A DNA stretch of 33,298 nt, taken from a virus. How positions within the stretch are numbered: the first letter of the stretch is position 1; each line of letters starts with the position of its first letter. Below, piece after piece: positions 22,698-31,040 of the stretch. The stretch covers positions 1 through 33,298 of the IMG/VR virus record IMGVR_UViG_3300045006_000031, one strand, 5' to 3'. The notes beneath the pieces were generated by a model, which was not told the DNA's origin, made no database searches, and saw only the letters and a list, made by a program, of their open reading frames with translations. Made by a program: the position numbers and the translations under genes.

Positions 22698-22942
22698 CGA
22701 CCGATGATAAGCATGGATGGCCATGGGAATACCTGTACACCATGGCCACAGTTTACTTAAATCGGTCGGATAGTGAGTTTTGGGCAATGACGCCGCGCCA
22801 GTTGGTAGCGCTGATCGATCAGTGGAAGGAGATCGAAAAAAACCGGGATATATTGAAGGCGTTTGTAGCGAACGGCGGGAACCTGAACGAAGTAGGCCAT
22901 AAAGAGGCAAAAATAACCGGCGACCAATGGTTGCAATTATAG
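22673..22942 (+). CDS. Tail assembly chaperone, T portion reached by -1 frameshift
   Basis: This is the second part of the GT-type chaperone. Read in the -1 frame it starts GGKWKPS and continues with DKHGWPWEYLYTM, LNRSDSEFWAMTPRQL and a helical end. The GWPWEYLYTM to FWAMTPRQL stretch is the recognisable part. The conserved WPWEYL segment lies upstream of the only ATG in this frame (22742), which has no ribosome site, so frameshifting is more likely than independent initiation. The fusion binds the tape measure protein during tail assembly. Confidence 0.75.
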   Translation, partial: GGKWKPSVATDDKHGWPWEYLYTMATVYLNRSDSEFWAMTPRQLVALIDQWKEIEKNRDILKAFVANGGNLNEVGHKEAKITGDQWLQL

Positions 22943-22952
22943 GGGCAATTAG

Positions 22953-25421
22953 ATGGCTGAAACGATATCTGAATTAGTCGTAAAAATCTCGGCGGAAAAT
23001 GCCGAACTTAAAAAGAAACTTGATGAGTCCGTCAAAGAGGTTGACAAGTCGTTTGTCGAGATCGGCAAGATCGTCGCCGCTGCCGGCGCATCCGTTGGCG
23101 TGTTTGGGGAATTACTCAAAGGCATTGAGTTTAATAAGGCCGCCGAGCAAGCCCAGGTATCGTTCGAAGTCATGCTTGGCAGCGCCGAGGCTGCCAAGGC
23201 AATGCTTGCCGAGTTGAAAGACTTCGCAAACAAGACGCCGCTTGAGTTCAAAGACATTCGCGACGCAACGCAAACTCTGTTGCAGTTTGGCGTTGATGGC
23301 AACGAAGCCGTCGCCATGGTCAAAATGCTCGGTGATGTGTCGAGCGGCAACGCTGAGAAACTAAAAAGCTTGTCGGTCGTAATGGGTCAAATCCAGGCAA
23401 ATGGCAAGCTCATGGGCGGCGACTTGCTCCAGCTCGTTAACGCCGGGTTTAACCCGCTCAAGGAAATCAGCGAGACTACTGGCGAAAGCATGGAAAGCCT
23501 CAGAAAGAAGATGGAGAATGGCGCCATCTCGTCTGATATGATAACTGAGTCTTTCAAACGTGCAACGTCAGAGGGCGGCTTGTTTTACCAGATGCTTGAA
23601 AGACAAGCTGAGACCCTGGCTGGCAAGCAATCAACCCTCAATGATGCATATGAGACTTTCCTTGGTGCTTTGACGGAAGCGTTCACCGGGCCGCTTAAGA
23701 GCGGAATCACGATCCTCACCGATCTGCTAAATGTGATGACCGATTTGCCGCAACCGGTGCTTGCTGGCGCTACTGCCTTTGTGGCGCTTAGCACTGCGCT
23801 TGGTGCCGCACTGGCAGCAGCCAAGGCGCTCGGCATTGGACTCCCTGCGGCGTTTGGCCCAGTCGGACTCGCCATAGCCGGAGCCACGGCGCTTTTTGCT
23901 GGTCTTGCCGTGGCTATTGGTGAAAGCAAAACACAGACTGAAAACCTGCAACTCGCCATGCAGGGATCGTCAAAGATCACTGCCGACGAAGCTTTGAAGT
24001 CCTTGAAGATTGAACAGGACATGATCCAAAAAAGGATCAAAGAGCTAAGGCTCGGACTTGAGGAGGAAAAGTCCTTTGGTAATGAGCGCAGCGCATTGGC
24101 TAAAAGCTACGAAGAACAAATAAAAAAACTCACTGACAAATTAAAAGAAATTGGAAAGCTCCAAGTAGAATATCAGAAGAAAACCGCCGAAGGCATGGCG
24201 CAGGAATCGAAGGCGGCTGCGGCTGCGGCCAAGGCAGCCGAAGAAAAGGCCGAAAGAGATCGGAAGGCAAAAGAGGCTCTCGACAAAAGAACCAAAGAAG
24301 AAGACGAGTATTATGATTTTGTGTCAAAACTCGAAGACCAGCATACCGAGGAGTTCATAGCTCATGAGCTTGACAAGCTCGATGCTCAAATTAGGTCAAT
24401 CGAAGAGATGGAGGCCGGCTCTAACGCCTGGCGGGCGAGGGAGAAAAAGGCCGAAGAGGAAGAACTTAGATACAACGTTAAGCTGGCTGATGAAGAGTAC
24501 GAAGCCCAAAAAGCTATACTTGAAAAAGAAGAAAAAGATCGCGAAGAAGCAGAGAAAGAACGGCGGAAGATGCAGGAGGAGACCGTCAAGATTGTTGTCG
24601 GACTTGCCGATCAGGTCAGCGCATTGTTTTCAACAATCGGCGGCAAGGGCGGCGAAATCATGGCCACCTTTGCATCGCTTGCTGGCAATGTCATACAAAT
24701 AATCGCATCAAAAGGTGCAGACACTCAAGCTATTTTTGGCGCAATACAGACCGCAATCAAGCTTGCGTTTGAGGACAACGAAGCTGGAGCCGAAGCGTTC
24801 AAAGCCAAGCTCGATGAAATGGGCAAGGTGCTTCTTGAAGCCATCGGCCCGGCGCTTGATGTTATAATGACGTCACTTGAAGGCATGCTGCCGATACTTC
24901 AGCTTGTTAGCGAAAGCATGAAGTTACTCAAGCCATACTTCCAGGCTCTGGCAGATATTTCTGCCGGCGTCAACAATGCCATGGGTATGCTTGCAGACCT
25001 GATTTCTGGCAATGACAAAAGCCTTGAGGCAAGATGGAAGCTTTTCACCGATGGTGTGGCGGCAACATTCAATGGCCCATTCGGCACAGGGTTACGATTG
25101 ATTCTTGCTATACTCACCGGCGGCGCGTCTGAATTGGTTGCAAGTGCGCTATCAGGAGGCAACACGCTCCCGGCTCACGCATCCGGCACCAGTTTTGCCC
25201 CTGGCGGCTTGTCGCTTGTCGGCGAACAAGGCCCGGAGCTTGTCATGATGCCGCGCGGCGCACAAGTCAAGACAGCGGCGGAAACCCGTGATATCATGTC
25301 CGGGACTGGTGGCAGAACGATTTCGTTTACGTTCAATTCCCCCCGTGAATTGTCGCCATCTGAAATGATGGAACGTTCCAGGGAAAGCGCCAGGCGATTG
25401 GCATTTGAAGGGGCTTTTTGA
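22953..25421 (+). CDS. Tape measure protein
   Basis: The 822-residue protein starts with a coiled coil (AENAELKKKLDESVKEV) and has the N-terminal tape measure domain (EVMLGSAEAAKAML, ATQTLLQFGVDG, GGDLLQLVNAGFNPLKEIS). A hydrophobic segment at about 265-325 is followed by a long Lys/Glu/Ala-rich coiled coil (about 340-550). The C-terminal part contains LPAHASGTSFAPGGLSLVGE, then GPELVMMPRGAQV, a common tape measure ending. Its length sets the tail length: by the usual relation about 820 residues imply a tail near 120 nm. Confidence 0.93.
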   Translation: MAETISELVVKISAENAELKKKLDESVKEVDKSFVEIGKIVAAAGASVGVFGELLKGIEFNKAAEQAQVSFEVMLGSAEAAKAMLAELKDFANKTPLEFKDIRDATQTLLQFGVDGNEAVAMVKMLGDVSSGNAEKLKSLSVVMGQIQANGKLMGGDLLQLVNAGFNPLKEISETTGESMESLRKKMENGAISSDMITESFKRATSEGGLFYQMLERQAETLAGKQSTLNDAYETFLGALTEAFTGPLKSGITILTDLLNVMTDLPQPVLAGATAFVALSTALGAALAAAKALGIGLPAAFGPVGLAIAGATALFAGLAVAIGESKTQTENLQLAMQGSSKITADEALKSLKIEQDMIQKRIKELRLGLEEEKSFGNERSALAKSYEEQIKKLTDKLKEIGKLQVEYQKKTAEGMAQESKAAAAAAKAAEEKAERDRKAKEALDKRTKEEDEYYDFVSKLEDQHTEEFIAHELDKLDAQIRSIEEMEAGSNAWRAREKKAEEEELRYNVKLADEEYEAQKAILEKEEKDREEAEKERRKMQEETVKIVVGLADQVSALFSTIGGKGGEIMATFASLAGNVIQIIASKGADTQAIFGAIQTAIKLAFEDNEAGAEAFKAKLDEMGKVLLEAIGPALDVIMTSLEGMLPILQLVSESMKLLKPYFQALADISAGVNNAMGMLADLISGNDKSLEARWKLFTDGVAATFNGPFGTGLRLILAILTGGASELVASALSGGNTLPAHASGTSFAPGGLSLVGEQGPELVMMPRGAQVKTAAETRDIMSGTGGRTISFTFNSPRELSPSEMMERSRESARRLAFEGAF

Positions 25422-27043
25422 TGCGCAAGTTTACTTTCGGTAGTTTCTTGATCGGGCATGGCAGCGACTATTGCATCGAGTCGGTCGATGGCTTGAGCGA
25501 ACCGGGCATTGTCTGGCAGGAACAAAAAGCGCCGTATCAGGATGGCGCGACCTATATTGATAACCTGTTCGACGTGCGCGAAATCGTGGTCGAGGGATCT
25601 ATTGTTGCGTCAACCTTGAGCGCGATCAACACCGCCAAAGATACCATGATACGGGCGCTTAATCCTAAAAACGGCCAGGCATGGTTGCAGTACGATGCCG
25701 ATGGCGTATCTAAACGCATCATGGCTGTTGGCTCGGTCGTTTTTGGCAACAAGGACTACCAGGAGTCGTTCCAGAAATTCCAGGTTACTTTCCGGTGCGG
25801 CGATCCATTGTGGCAGGATTTGACGGCGGATAGCATCAATTTGCCTACTCAGGCTACGAGTAATTTTTACACTCTCTCGGAGGCTGTAAAATTTCAAACA
25901 ATTCTCGAGCGGCAGAATGGCAATCTTTTTATAACATACACTACAACTATTGGCGGAATTATTAAATCACAAGAATATAATGGATCCTCTTGGTCGTCTC
26001 CGGTAACAATAGCGTCGGCAAAACCTACGTATGAAAGTTCTTTTGACAGTAGATCAATTGAAATGTCAAATGGGAATATACTTCTGTTATATAGTGGTCT
26101 TGAATCAATGGATTCAGTATATAAAACAAAGTATAGAATATATACTGGCTCATGGGGTTCCCCAATTTTTATTGAGGATTCTGAACTGGCGATATTATGT
26201 TTAATAGAGCTTTTCAATGGGACCATATTGGCAATAGTTGATGACGGAATAAATGTACAAAAAAAGACATTTGACGGATCATCGTGGTCATCAAGCACTA
26301 CAATAATTGCAAAAAGTCTGTTTGTTCCGTCTAATATAATGCAAAAAACCGACGGTACAGTTATTATATCCGGACATGAAGGCGGGCCGAATTATAATGG
26401 CATTAGTTACAATTATGATTATCTAAACAATGTATTATCAAATAAAAATACAATAAATGTAAGCGGTGGAACACTTAACAATTATCCAATACAATTAATT
26501 GAGCTCAGAAGTAAGACATTGATTGCAATATACTGGAAAACTGCGGCAGGGCCTATTGTAAGCAGGTCTCTTTCAAATGGCGTCTGGTCAAGCGAATCAA
26601 TTATAAAATCAACCGGCGGTAATTTCCACGCATTGTTATCATTAGACGGTAGTTTATATATTCTATTTTCTGATAGAATTTCTGTCAGAAAAATAAACCC
26701 AGTCAACGCCGCAGTGACTGGCCATATCGGCGTGTCAATCAAGGTGACACTCAATGGCCCATCCACTAATCCGCGTATCATAAATGATGATACGCTGGAA
26801 TACATACGCCTCAACAAAACATTGGCGACTGGTGATTACTTCGTTGTCAATACCGAGTTCGGAAAAAAATCTATCGAACTATGGTCTGGCGGCATAAAAA
26901 CAAATGGGTTGGCCTATCTTGATCTTGGCTCGACGCTTTTCCAGTTGTCGCCGGGCGACAACACGGTGTACTATGAGGATGACGCGGTTGCAAGTACCGC
27001 GACGGCTACCATGGAATGGACGGAAAGGTATATTGGCGTATGA
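25421..27043 (+). CDS. Distal tail (Dit-like) protein with inserted propeller-like domain
   Basis: The 540-residue protein starts at ATG 25421, overlapping the tape measure stop. Residues 1 to about 140 are Dit-like (DSRE-type start, QEQKAPYQDGATYIDNLFDVREIVVEG, SFQKFQVTFRCGDPLW). The C-terminal part (from about NPVNAAVTGHIGVSIKVTLNGPS) matches the second Dit beta domain. Between them (about 25850-26695) lies a domain of roughly 280 residues with repeated WSS and NG turns, such as NGSSWSSPVTIASAK, DGSSWSSSTTIIAK and NGVWSSESIIKS. This resembles a sialidase-like beta-propeller. Its DNA is much richer in A+T than the flanks, so it was probably acquired separately. Glycan binding is inferred. 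Confidence 0.8.
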   Translation: MRKFTFGSFLIGHGSDYCIESVDGLSEPGIVWQEQKAPYQDGATYIDNLFDVREIVVEGSIVASTLSAINTAKDTMIRALNPKNGQAWLQYDADGVSKRIMAVGSVVFGNKDYQESFQKFQVTFRCGDPLWQDLTADSINLPTQATSNFYTLSEAVKFQTILERQNGNLFITYTTTIGGIIKSQEYNGSSWSSPVTIASAKPTYESSFDSRSIEMSNGNILLLYSGLESMDSVYKTKYRIYTGSWGSPIFIEDSELAILCLIELFNGTILAIVDDGINVQKKTFDGSSWSSSTTIIAKSLFVPSNIMQKTDGTVIISGHEGGPNYNGISYNYDYLNNVLSNKNTINVSGGTLNNYPIQLIELRSKTLIAIYWKTAAGPIVSRSLSNGVWSSESIIKSTGGNFHALLSLDGSLYILFSDRISVRKINPVNAAVTGHIGVSIKVTLNGPSTNPRIINDDTLEYIRLNKTLATGDYFVVNTEFGKKSIELWSGGIKTNGLAYLDLGSTLFQLSPGDNTVYYEDDAVASTATATMEWTERYIGV

Positions 27044-28509
27044 GTAACCCACGGGCACCGATATCAGTACTTGATAATACTTTGACAAAACTTGTCGAAG
27101 TTGATTGCTACAAAACGGCATACTTTGAGCAATCGCTGTCTGATTATGGTAGTTTTGAGATCCAAATCAATTGGAACATTATTGATGCCGCAGGATTTCG
27201 CTATGCCGAATATTTCACAATCGGGCGATTTGTTTTGATTGGCACTGATGGCAACAAATGCGGCCAGATCCTGGAAGTCGAGAAAAAGATAGACGAAGGT
27301 GGCAAAGGGTCGCAAATTGTTTCGGTCAGGGGAAAGCAAGCCAAGATCATCTTCAGCCAGCGAGTGGTCGAGCCTCCGGCTGGATACGCGAACTATACAC
27401 AAACCGCAGTGGCGGAAACGGTCATGAAAACCGTTACGGCTGCCCAGCTTGGAAGCACTGCTACGGCCTCACGTCAGATTTCGATAATCAATATACCAAC
27501 GACTGCGGGACTTGGCGCATCGTTTACATACTCCAGCCGCTACAAGCGCCTTGACAGCGACCTGACAAGCATTTCACAAGCCACCGGGCTTGGCTTCAAC
27601 TTGCAACTGAATCTATCGACAAAGAAACTTGATTTTGTAGTGATATCTGGCGTCAACCGCACCGCCAGCCAAACGACAAATCCGCGTTGTATAATCTCGA
27701 CCGATTTCGATACCCTGCGCACCGGTTCAATCAAAGACAGCTATGTGCTGTACAAAAACCTCATCATCGCTGCCGGGCAAGGCGTTGGCGAGTCGCGCAA
27801 TGTGCGAAAGGTGTACTCCGGCACCGAGCCGACCGGTATCGCCAGGCGTGAGACTTTTGCCGATATGCGCGATCTTTCCACCAACGCCGATATTGACGCC
27901 AGGGGTGCTTCGATACTTTCAGCCAATGGCGTTAGCAAATTCATCGACGCATCGGCGCTGTCTTACTCGCAATATGTTTTAGGTGTTGACTATAACCTTG
28001 GCGACTTCATCACAATATCGGCTTATGACGAAAGCCAGGACGTGCAAATTACCAGTATCAAGGAAACATGGTCGCCGGCAAGCTATGACATATCCATTGG
28101 GTTTAACCGCGGTTATCCTGAATTGTCCAAAGTGCAATCGGCTGAATATCAGGCAACGGCTCAGGCGTTGAATAACAGCGAGCCGCCAATGTCCGGCTCC
28201 AACGCCAATGGCAATTGGATCAAGTATCCTGATGGGACGATGGAGCAGTGGGGGAATATTGACTTTACAACCGCATCATCAACAACTACCGACATAACAG
28301 TAGGGGCTTTACCTCTTTTATTTGCTAATACAGCATCGCCAACATTAACTTGGGCATTGGGTTGGGAAACTGTAGATTGGTCAACCAGAACTGTATGGCA
28401 CGCAATGATTATCTCTGGATACGGGCCGGCTATTTCTGGAAGATACACACAGACTGGAGCAGGTAGGACTACTTCGATAAGATGGCACGCCATCGGGAAA
28501 TGGAAGTAA
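27040..28509 (+). CDS. Tail-tip baseplate protein (ReqiPepy6 Gp37-like) with fibre-like C-terminus
   Basis: The 489-residue protein starts at ATG 27040 (ATGA overlap with the previous gene). About 370 N-terminal residues match the Gp37-like family: CYKTAYFEQSLSDYGSFEIQ, GRFVLIGTDGNKCGQILEVE and SYDISIGFNRGYPEL. The last about 105 residues, from NANGNWIKYPDGTMEQWG, form a tip domain with the GxWxKxPDGTxxQWG pattern common in phage tail fibres, often receptor-binding. In this position it most likely takes the role of the tail hub (Tal). Confidence 0.82.
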   Translation: MSNPRAPISVLDNTLTKLVEVDCYKTAYFEQSLSDYGSFEIQINWNIIDAAGFRYAEYFTIGRFVLIGTDGNKCGQILEVEKKIDEGGKGSQIVSVRGKQAKIIFSQRVVEPPAGYANYTQTAVAETVMKTVTAAQLGSTATASRQISIINIPTTAGLGASFTYSSRYKRLDSDLTSISQATGLGFNLQLNLSTKKLDFVVISGVNRTASQTTNPRCIISTDFDTLRTGSIKDSYVLYKNLIIAAGQGVGESRNVRKVYSGTEPTGIARRETFADMRDLSTNADIDARGASILSANGVSKFIDASALSYSQYVLGVDYNLGDFITISAYDESQDVQITSIKETWSPASYDISIGFNRGYPELSKVQSAEYQATAQALNNSEPPMSGSNANGNWIKYPDGTMEQWGNIDFTTASSTTTDITVGALPLLFANTASPTLTWALGWETVDWSTRTVWHAMIISGYGPAISGRYTQTGAGRTTSIRWHAIGKWK

Positions 28510-28510
28510 A

Positions 28511-29053
28511 ATGATACCAGAAAGCTACAAGCCAAACAATAAATCATACCAAGGCCCGGAGCGTAGAATGACAGACGACAAGACAATTCTCCATGACGTA
28601 GTGGTACTCGTAGGCCGCATCGACCAGAAAATCGAAGGTCTTGAGGAACGGATGGAACAGCGGATCGCTGATACCCGTGAACTCGCCAAGCAACAGTCGG
28701 CAAGCCTCGAAAACTTGCTCGATCAGCTACGCCGCGACAATGAACAGCGCCGGACTGATGACCTCCAGCAACACCGCGACCTGATCGCCGCTTTTGACAA
28801 ACAGGTTGGCGTAACGGTCGATCTCTACAAGAACCATGAGGCCGAACAGGACGCCAGATTCGACGACATCGAGGAACGTGTCGCCAAATTGGAGCAAGCC
28901 CCGGGACAACAGGCGCTCAACGCAAAAGAGAAACTGGTCGAAATAGTCAAAGGCGCATTGATAACTGCTGGGGCTGGTGCTCTTGTAGCCGTAATCGCCG
29001 CATTGGTTCGCTGGGATGATTTCATCAAGCTTATCACAGGTGGTAAGCCATGA
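28511..29053 (+). CDS. Coiled-coil protein with C-terminal membrane anchor, possible lysis accessory
   Basis: The 180-residue protein has a short N-terminal segment with GPERRMTDD, a long charged coiled coil (about 30-140) and a C-terminal membrane segment (IVKGALITAGAGALVAVIAALVRW, about 148-168). This architecture recalls haemolysin XhlA-type phage lysis proteins, but the match is only by layout. It lies directly before the endolysin and overlaps it by 4 nt, so a role in lysis is plausible. Confidence 0.6.
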   Translation: MIPESYKPNNKSYQGPERRMTDDKTILHDVVVLVGRIDQKIEGLEERMEQRIADTRELAKQQSASLENLLDQLRRDNEQRRTDDLQQHRDLIAAFDKQVGVTVDLYKNHEAEQDARFDDIEERVAKLEQAPGQQALNAKEKLVEIVKGALITAGAGALVAVIAALVRWDDFIKLITGGKP

Positions 29054-29514
29054 GCCGCAGGATTGACAAACTCACTCCAGATACCCAAGAAAAACTCAGT
29101 GCCGCTATTGCCGACATGAAAAGCAACGGCATCAAGTTTTTCATTGATTCCACTCTTCGCACCACAGAGGAACAACAGGCGCTCTATGCCCAGGGCCGGC
29201 AACCCTTAGAAATTGTCAACGAAAAACGCAAGATTGCCGGGCTGACTCCGATTGTCGAGCGTGAAAACAAATACACTGTGACCAACTGCGATGGCATCAA
29301 GATCAAGAGCCGGCACCAGTCGGGCAAGGCTGTTGATATTGTGCCTATTGACACCCGTGGCAATCCATACTGGCCGTCAATATTTTCGTCGGCTTGGATG
29401 CTGATTTCCACTTGCATGAAAAAGCAGGGATTCGCCTGGGGGGGGAACTGGACGAAGGAAAAAGATGGCATAGAGCCAGATTTACCACACTACCAAAACG
29501 ATAATGGAGTATGA
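29050..29514 (+). CDS. M15 family peptidase endolysin
   Basis: The 154-residue protein matches T5-like L-alanyl-D-glutamate peptidases. An early DSTLRTTEEQQALYAQG is followed by the zinc site SRHQSGKAVDI (87-97, with H89 and D96). WGGNWTKEKDGIEPDLPHYQ (130-149) then brings the remaining ligand H147 and a catalytic acidic residue. It cleaves peptidoglycan cross-link stems. There is no signal peptide, so it needs a holin; candidates with membrane segments lie on both sides. Confidence 0.92.
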   Translation: MSRRIDKLTPDTQEKLSAAIADMKSNGIKFFIDSTLRTTEEQQALYAQGRQPLEIVNEKRKIAGLTPIVERENKYTVTNCDGIKIKSRHQSGKAVDIVPIDTRGNPYWPSIFSSAWMLISTCMKKQGFAWGGNWTKEKDGIEPDLPHYQNDNGV

Positions 29515-29515
29515 A

Positions 29516-29758
29516 ATGCCTGAAATGAAAGCAAAAACCGCTTCGCTGGTCAGCAAGGTTATTGCCTTGGCTTGGATCATCGTTGGTGAAACTCTTATTG
29601 GGCTTGAGATTTTCAAGGGCCTGGACTGGGTCTCCGTCATCATCATCGGCTGTGTGATGGCCGTGGTGTTCATCAGCACTGACATTAGCCTCATCCTCAA
29701 AAATGTATCAGCGGGGAAAATCGACCTGACCGGTGCCGTACCAAAGGACGACAAATGA
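29516..29758 (+). CDS. Putative holin with two membrane helices
   Basis: The ATG at 29516 follows GGAG at 6 nt. The 80-residue product has two hydrophobic helices (SKVIALAWIIVGETLIGLEI and VSVIIIGCVMAVVFISTDIS) and short charged ends, which is typical of a small class II holin. Position directly after the endolysin supports this. The stop overlaps the ATG of the next gene. Confidence 0.7.
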   Translation: MPEMKAKTASLVSKVIALAWIIVGETLIGLEIFKGLDWVSVIIIGCVMAVVFISTDISLILKNVSAGKIDLTGAVPKDDK

Positions 29759-30246
29759 CATGGACGCACTTGAAAAATTCAACGCATGGGTTCATGGGCT
29801 TCCGGCTTGGTGTCGCTGGTTTTTTGCTTTTCTTCTTACTCTTGCCATTATCGGCGCAAGTATCTTTTTTACCTTCTTTCGGCAACGAACCGAGCCAATT
29901 GAGTCAACCGGAAAAACCGGAGACGGAACCAGGAGCGAGCTTGATAGACAGACTGGTGGCGCAATTGGAAGCATGGGTGAACTGGTACGAGATGACGTGG
30001 ACACCCTGGAGCCAGGCCGACAGGAAATGGCACGAAGCGGTGAAAGTCTCGTTGACGCAAGCCGCGATCTTATTGCAGAAGCAAAGCGAGCGAGCGGAAA
30101 AAGCGGAAAATGAAGTCGCCGCGCTCCGGCTTGAAATCGAGCGGCTGAAACGCGACCGGCTTGTCATCGGCGCAATTTCTGCCGGTGCCGGATCCACCCT
30201 CGGCGCTATACTGTCGGCAATCATCGAACAGGCGATAAGGCACTGA
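29755..30246 (+). CDS. Exported protein with coiled coil and C-terminal membrane helix, spanin-like
   Basis: The 163-residue protein starts at an ATGA overlap with the holin gene. It has an N-terminal hydrophobic signal (LGVAGFLLFFLLLPLSA, about 19-35), a Pro/Glu-rich linker and an amphipathic region. A coiled coil (SERAEKAENEVAALRLEIERLKRDR) leads to a C-terminal hydrophobic helix (VIGAISAGAGSTLGAILSAII). There is no lipobox cysteine. The layout suggests a protein that spans the periplasm and disrupts the outer membrane. Most of the gene is shared with a second open gene in another frame. Confidence 0.6.
   Translation: MTWTHLKNSTHGFMGFRLGVAGFLLFFLLLPLSAQVSFLPSFGNEPSQLSQPEKPETEPGASLIDRLVAQLEAWVNWYEMTWTPWSQADRKWHEAVKVSLTQAAILLQKQSERAEKAENEVAALRLEIERLKRDRLVIGAISAGAGSTLGAILSAIIEQAIRH
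29760..30113 (+). CDS. Overlapping membrane protein gene, i-spanin-like
   Basis: The ATG at 29760 lies 5 nt after the start of the previous gene, in another frame, and all of this gene lies inside it. The 117-residue product has a clean N-terminal membrane helix (WFFAFLLTLAIIGASIFFTF, about 20-39), then a polar, charged region with helical stretches to a Lys-rich end. An N-terminal anchor followed by a hydrophilic periplasmic part matches inner-membrane spanin subunits (Rz-like). Overlapping spanin genes are well known, but here the two start almost together. Which frame is expressed, or both, cannot be decided from sequence alone. Confidence 0.5.
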   Translation: MDALEKFNAWVHGLPAWCRWFFAFLLTLAIIGASIFFTFFRQRTEPIESTGKTGDGTRSELDRQTGGAIGSMGELVRDDVDTLEPGRQEMARSGESLVDASRDLIAEAKRASGKSGK

Positions 30247-30321
30247 AAGATGCCAGCTTCGCCCGCCTGGCTGGCTCAGGTTGCAGGCTGTCGGCGCAGG
30301 CAAGCGCTCGGCAGTCGGGCT

Positions 30322-30654
30322 TTAGCCATGCTGCCCAACGGGCCGGCTTGGCTTGTTTTTGCTTGTGTATTTTGTTTGCGGCGATTTGCCGGCAAGTTCC
30401 CATGCTGACATGACGGACATTCGCACCGCCGATATGAAGTTGGCAAGCATCATTTGCCCTGGATCAAGTATCTCGATTATAGTCTGCATCATTTTATACG
30501 GTATCGTCGTCTTGCCCGAGCGATAGGCGCAGATGGTGTTTTTGCCGACGCCCATCAATTTTGCAAGATCATCGACGCTGACTTGCCTATGCTGCATCAT
30601 GATTATGAGCAATACACCGGCCCGGCGATGGTCATCAGAAAACGATTTACTCAA
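30322..30654 (-). CDS. XRE-family helix-turn-helix regulator
   Basis: The 110-residue protein has a clear XRE/Cro-type helix-turn-helix: VSVDDLAKLMGVGKNTICAYRSGKTTIP (about 25-52). A second hydrophobic helical part and a basic tail follow. It is the last gene of the right-hand leftward operon, converging on the lysis genes. It might be a repressor, but no integrase is seen, so this does not establish that the phage is temperate. The ATG overlaps the stop of the small lipoprotein gene. Confidence 0.78.
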   Translation of the reverse strand: MSKSFSDDHRRAGVLLIIMMQHRQVSVDDLAKLMGVGKNTICAYRSGKTTIPYKMMQTIIEILDPGQMMLANFISAVRMSVMSAWELAGKSPQTKYTSKNKPSRPVGQHG

Positions 30655-30857
30655 AACAAGTTCTCCTTTATCAGATAGGCATTCTCTGATTCATCGGACA
30701 AAAACCAACGCTGGCCATCAACGATGCCAAGATAGATACGCTTGGCGTGCATCTGCTGTGATAGCTCGTAGGCTCGGTGTATTGCGTCTGATATCGCACA
30801 GCAACCGATGAGCGCTATGGCAATTGCAAACAAGAAGGCGATGATGATCTTTTTCAT
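30651..30857 (-). CDS. Small predicted lipoprotein
   Basis: The 68-residue protein has a typical export signal, MKKIIIAFLFAIAIALIGC, in which LIGC forms a lipobox, followed by a short soluble part. GGAG 9 nt before the ATG at 30857 supports this start; a GTG at 31022 would give an N-terminal extension without a ribosome site. Small phage lipoproteins next to a regulator gene sometimes block superinfection, but there is no direct proof here. Confidence 0.65.
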   Translation of the reverse strand: MKKIIIAFLFAIAIALIGCCAISDAIHRAYELSQQMHAKRIYLGIVDGQRWFLSDESENAYLIKENLF

Positions 30858-31040
30858 GCTTAACTCCAAAGTTCCCCGGCAGGTCAACGACACCACCGGG
30901 GCAAGATATGTTCCATACTTCCAAGCGTCACAGGTCACCCCGTATACGCGCATCCAGGGGCTTATTGGTGTAGCCCTGGCCGGCGTTCTTAGCGCCGGAG
31001 CCTTCCTTTGTTTGTGATTCACCCACCCATACGGGCGGTG
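30858..31040 (-). other. 183-nt leader with a hairpin
   Basis: No separate gene is evident, though the lipoprotein frame stays open through it. On the minus strand CCCCGG and CCGGGG form a 6-bp stem with a 16-nt loop (about 30877-30904), close to the lipoprotein ribosome site. Further upstream GGCG/CGCC repeats add more pairing. A leader RNA or regulatory role is possible; no promoter is clear. Confidence 0.35.

Noticed and set aside
30858-31022. GTG start giving a 123-residue form of the small lipoprotein
   Set aside because: It lacks a ribosome site and would bury the clear signal peptide and lipobox inside the protein.
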